Of a DNA stretch of 64,000 nt, positions 61,523 through 64,000 are shown piece after piece. The stretch is from the NCBI GenBank assembly GCA_031549685.1, contig JAVBPG010000012.1, positions 31,344-95,343 on the forward strand. Reading direction: 5' to 3'. Within the stretch, counting starts at the first letter, position 1. Each line of letters opens with the position of its first letter. This stretch comes from JAITMY01 sp031549685 (GTDB taxonomy: Bacteria > Bacteroidota > Bacteroidia > Bacteroidales > UBA932). The position numbers and the translations under genes were made by a program. The notes below the pieces were generated by a model. That model did no database searches and was not told the origin of the DNA. It saw only the letters and a list, made by a program, of their open reading frames with translations.

Positions 61523-62371
61523 TTAGATTTTCCACCAACTTTTCTTTTGAGTTAAATCTTTTATTGTTAACCTTTTTGCCGTACACTGTTTCGTTTTTTC
61601 AAAATCAAATTGTTGATTAGCAACTCCAATAATCCAAATGTCAAAATCTCCAACGTGGCCATATAATAACTGTTTTGAACTATAATCAAGTTTGACAGTA
61701 ATAGTAGCTACTTTTTCAATTAAGTGTGATACGTTTTTGTGCCGCACTGGCAAATACCAATGGATATTTGGTTTATTATCAAAATTTGCATATTTAGTTA
61801 TCAAAACTTCTGATTTCTCAAAATCTTCTTTTGTGGGCTTGTTTATTTGATTAATTCTTGTCGTAGCAATAAGATTGTATCCATATTCAGTATCTTTAAT
61901 TGCTTCCAATACAATTGCTCCGCCGTAATTCCCATTTTCGAGTTTAAAAGTCAAACAATCGCCTTTTTCAAAAACAGGCTGTCGAATAACTTTCTTTTTC
62001 CTGCTTTTCGGTTTTGTCTTTTCGACTTGCAAGTCAAGAAGAAATTTGTCAAGTACAATTTTCCGTTTCTTAATATCTTTTTCATCTGCCTCAAGTTGTC
62101 GCCAAACATCAAGGTCAGAACCTGTCTCTATAACTTCTTTGACCTGCAAGAATAATTTTGGGTCAAGTTGTTTACACTCCCATTGTGCTTTTGCTAAAGC
62201 AAACCAAAAATTATTACAATCATCAGGGTCTTTGATGATGTCTTGATTTTCGGCAATTAGTTTCTTTGATATTTCAACGACTTCAAGTCCTTCATTGTAT
62301 AAATCAAAAAAAGCACTATGTACATCTGCATAAGTGTCATTCGACGATATTGCTGTTCCCCAAGATCCCAT
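61523..62371 (-). CDS. DUF4259/Imm26-like cassette protein
   Basis: A 282-residue cytoplasmic protein. The start MGSWGTAISSNDTYADVHSA fits DUF4259-like proteins. The middle (KKRKIVLDKFLLDLQ) is followed by a basic linker (KTKPKSRKKKVIRQ), and the C-terminal half (FEKGDCLTFKLENGNYGGAIVLEA) resembles Imm26-type immunity domains. It may protect the cell from a toxin, but no toxin gene is next to it. It lies between two attC sites. Confidence 0.7.
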   Translation of the reverse strand: MGSWGTAISSNDTYADVHSAFFDLYNEGLEVVEISKKLIAENQDIIKDPDDCNNFWFALAKAQWECKQLDPKLFLQVKEVIETGSDLDVWRQLEADEKDIKKRKIVLDKFLLDLQVEKTKPKSRKKKVIRQPVFEKGDCLTFKLENGNYGGAIVLEAIKDTEYGYNLIATTRINQINKPTKEDFEKSEVLITKYANFDNKPNIHWYLPVRHKNVSHLIEKVATITVKLDYSSKQLLYGHVGDFDIWIIGVANQQFDFEKTKQCTAKRLTIKDLTQKKSWWKI

Positions 62372-62420
62372 ATTTTTAATTCTTATATTTTAACAATCGC
62401 TTTTTGCTGTACTGCTCGCT

Positions 62421-62566
62421 GACGCCCAACGGACCGGCGGCTGCTTGCGAGCGGGATTGCGGACGACTTCACTGTCCACCGAGACAAAAGCCAAAGCGGG
62501 CGACAAAAGTTCAATTACCGACTTCAGCCTGCTTGGAAGCAGGTACGAGGACGCAAGTTAGCGGCT
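62421..62566 (-). other. attC site of the DUF3883 cassette
   Basis: R'' CGCTAAC inside GCCGCTAAC (62565-62557), R' GTTGGGC (62430-62424). Contains ACTTCACTGTCCACCGAGAC and AAGCGGGCGACAAAAGTT, shared with the neighbouring sites. About 146 bp. Confidence 0.8.
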
Positions 62567-62572
62567 GGCATT

Positions 62573-63691
62573 TTAATATTCTACAATAAATCCGTCTGGT
62601 CGTTTATTCACAATTTCTAAATCAATCTCTTCATAAGATGGATTGTTTTCGATATCATACACTCGATATAGTTTGTAGTTTTTCTTGTTTCTAAGATAAG
62701 TTTCAAATTCATTACTTGATATGAAAAATATTTTAGAATTAATGTCCTCTTTTTTTCTTGTAGTGGTTTTTACTTCAATAAATATCTTATCTCCATTTTC
62801 ATCTATGGATGCAACGTCATAACCAAAATTCATAGATTCAAGAGCTACATGTTTGGGATAATATGTATCAGTTATTCCAATTTGTTTCAATTTGCTTTTT
62901 TCAGAATCCATGATAAAAAGTTCTCCTTTTAATCCTATTTGAGCTAGTCGTTCTGCTCGTTTTGCATGTTGCTCTGGTGTAAGGGGAATTATAACAGATA
63001 TTTCATTTGTAGATGTCTGTTTGATAGCACTCATTAAAAATATTATTTGAGACACAAATAAATCTATGCTTGAGTTTTCTATTATATCAAAATCATCTGG
63101 GTATATTTTTGCAATGATTTGAGAATTTTTAGTATCCTCTTTGATAATATTAGACCATTCATCTGGTAAAACAGCTATCCCATTTGAATATGTAGAAAAT
63201 CCAAAATCAAATAAAGAATTATATTTTTCCTTCATATCACTATTTGTTGTAATAGCCTCAGATAATGAAATCCCTAAAGATTTAAGTGCATTTTCCAACT
63301 CTTGTCGTTTTTCCTTGTCATGGCTGTGTCCTGATGCTCTTCCAAAATAAAATCCTACATCCAAGCATACCTCCGAAGGATTCATTACAAAGCTAATTTG
63401 GGCTGAGTATTGTTTATTAGATGCACCTTTGAACATTCCAGACCATACACGATTTAATCTCTTTCCTCCAATAGCCAAAGGATTTCCACTAGACACACTT
63501 GTTTTAAAAGGTCCGTAACTTGAATTATATTTATGAGCAAAATACTCTGCTAATATTTTTAATTTGTTTCTAATCTTAGTCAGATTTTGTTTTTCTTCTT
63601 CAGATGCATTTGATAATAAAGTATTGTCTTTGTATTCCCGTTTGCTTAAACTGTTGATTAACTCCAAATCTTTTTTTGTAATTGCTTCCAT
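62573..63691 (-). CDS. DUF3883-domain protein, candidate defence nuclease (integron cassette)
   Basis: A 372-residue protein. The N-terminal half (YGPFKTSVSSGNPLAIGGKRLNRVW, FVMNPSEVCLDVGFYFGRASGHS) resembles DNA-recognition parts of some restriction-like proteins. The C-terminal third (GYDVASIDENGDKIFIEVKTTTRKK, FFISSNEFETY) is a DUF3883 domain with the GYDV..IEVKTT core of PD-(D/E)XK nucleases. Such proteins occur with restriction and anti-phage genes. Nuclease action is inferred and no methylase partner is seen in the cassette. Confidence 0.78.
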   Translation of the reverse strand: MEAITKKDLELINSLSKREYKDNTLLSNASEEEKQNLTKIRNKLKILAEYFAHKYNSSYGPFKTSVSSGNPLAIGGKRLNRVWSGMFKGASNKQYSAQISFVMNPSEVCLDVGFYFGRASGHSHDKEKRQELENALKSLGISLSEAITTNSDMKEKYNSLFDFGFSTYSNGIAVLPDEWSNIIKEDTKNSQIIAKIYPDDFDIIENSSIDLFVSQIIFLMSAIKQTSTNEISVIIPLTPEQHAKRAERLAQIGLKGELFIMDSEKSKLKQIGITDTYYPKHVALESMNFGYDVASIDENGDKIFIEVKTTTRKKEDINSKIFFISSNEFETYLRNKKNYKLYRVYDIENNPSYEEIDLEIVNKRPDGFIVEY

Positions 63692-63734
63692 ATTAGTCCA
63701 TTTTAATTATATAATATTGCTTTTACCGGCTTGC

Positions 63735-63870
63735 CGCTAACGTTCCGGCGGCTGCTTGCGAGCGGGCTTGCGGACGACTTCACTATCCCACGAGGCAAAA
63801 GCCGAAGCGGGTAACAAAAGTTGAAATTACCGATTTCAGCCCGCTTGCAGGCAGGCCGCAAGTTAGGCGT
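63735..63870 (-). other. attC site of the truncated rightmost cassette
   Basis: R'' GCCTAAC (63868-63862) with L'' TTGCGGCC; R' begins GTTAGCGGC (63741-63733). It contains GACTTCACTATCCCACGAGG, diverged by a few bases from the other sites. About 135 bp. Confidence 0.8.
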
Positions 63871-63877
63871 TCGGCAT

Positions 63878-64000
63878 TTACTCGTTACTCTCATTTTTCT
63901 CAAGACATTCTAAAATTCTCTTGTTTCTACTATTCATCAAATCCATTGTGTGAATTTTATATTGTTTGTATTCTTCAACAGTTTGAGGTAATGGTGGACG
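63878..64000 (-). CDS. Truncated cassette gene, C-terminal 40 residues
   Basis: The frame is open to the window's right edge and ends with a TAA at 63878-63880, ten bases before the attC R'' box. The visible end reads PLPQTVEEYKQYKIHT, MDLMNSRNKRILECLEK. The family is not recognised from this fragment. Confidence 0.6.
   Translation of the reverse strand, partial: RPPLPQTVEEYKQYKIHTMDLMNSRNKRILECLEKNESNE

Larger units (their letters stand above)
60579..64000 (-). mobile_element. Integron gene-cassette array (CALIN or distal part of a chromosomal integron)
   Basis: Four minus-strand genes separated by four attC sites. The sequence is clearly richer in A and T than the rest of the window. Cassette boundaries (minus strand): 63740-62430 (DUF3883 gene), 62429-61387 (Imm26-like), 61386-60585 (ankyrin), and a fourth entering from the right. 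For each complete cassette, the bases after the boundary G are complementary to the cassette's own R'' box: GTTAGCGGC with GCCGCTAAC, GTTGGGCGT with ACACCCAAC, and GTTAGGTGC with GCCCCTAAC (G-T or single mismatches in the last two). The integrase gene would lie to the right of 64000. Confidence 0.8.

Noticed and set aside
60579..63870. attC spacers as ordinary terminators or insertion sequence ends
   Set aside because: They lack T runs, there is no transposase or target duplication, and the cassette start/R'' complementarity is specific to integrons.

Overview
The window is about 64 kb of chromosome from a member of the Bacteroidota, most likely Bacteroidales. Several things point there: SusC/SusD-type outer-membrane proteins, a one-polypeptide hybrid two-component regulator, several proteins ending in a type IX secretion (T9SS) sorting domain, promoters with a TAnnTTTG -7 element, and the type B L31, BI-1 and GIN-domain proteins usual in the phylum. 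No replication origin, prophage or insertion sequence was seen.

Layout. (1) 1-2713: the end of a membrane glycosyltransferase-like gene, convergent with an M16 peptidase gene. (2) 2861-35295: a polysaccharide utilisation locus (PUL), every gene on the minus strand. In order of transcription it encodes a GH88 unsaturated glucuronyl hydrolase, a sulfatase, heparinase III (PL12), a chondroitin/hyaluronan-type PL8 lyase with a T9SS tail, a GlcNAc-6-O-sulfatase-like enzyme, a FucP-type sugar importer, SusC, SusD, a small exported protein, a 1933-residue T9SS surface protein, heparinase I (PL13), a Tat-exported PHP-fold lipoprotein, a ROK sugar kinase and two heparinase II/III-type lyases. This is a glycosaminoglycan system: surface capture and lyase cleavage, SusCD import, periplasmic lyases, GH88 and sulfatases, then import and phosphorylation of the sugars. 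It looks like two transcription units, GH88 to importer and SusC to the last lyase, each with a TAnnTTTG box and repeated motifs upstream. (3) 35296-50952: a repeat-rich spacer, a 1990-residue five-repeat T9SS adhesin, a LruC-domain lipoprotein, the hybrid two-component regulator (a candidate controller of the PUL) and a lamin-tail/CotH-kinase T9SS protein. (4) 51237-60516: housekeeping genes (tex, tRNA-His, a flavin reductase-like protein, BI-1, rpmE2, lon) and a small envelope/ECF-sigma cluster. (5) 60579-64000: an AT-rich array of gene cassettes separated by attC sites.

The last region is the main surprise. Four spacers of about 87-146 bp have GTTRRRY-like/RYYYAAC-like ends. The first bases of each complete cassette are complementary to the end box of that same cassette's own attC, as integron-integrase recombination predicts. 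All genes point left, so any integrase and attI should lie to the right of the window. The cassettes carry a DUF3883/PD-(D/E)XK-like nuclease candidate, an Imm26/DUF4259-like protein, an exported ankyrin protein and a truncated fourth gene.

Several dispersed palindromic repeat families fill the intergenic gaps. One 218-bp element with 62-bp terminal inverted repeats sits in the loop of another repeat, flanked by a 4-bp duplication, and looks like a MITE. All calls come from reading the sequence and recalled family knowledge; no database search was run.
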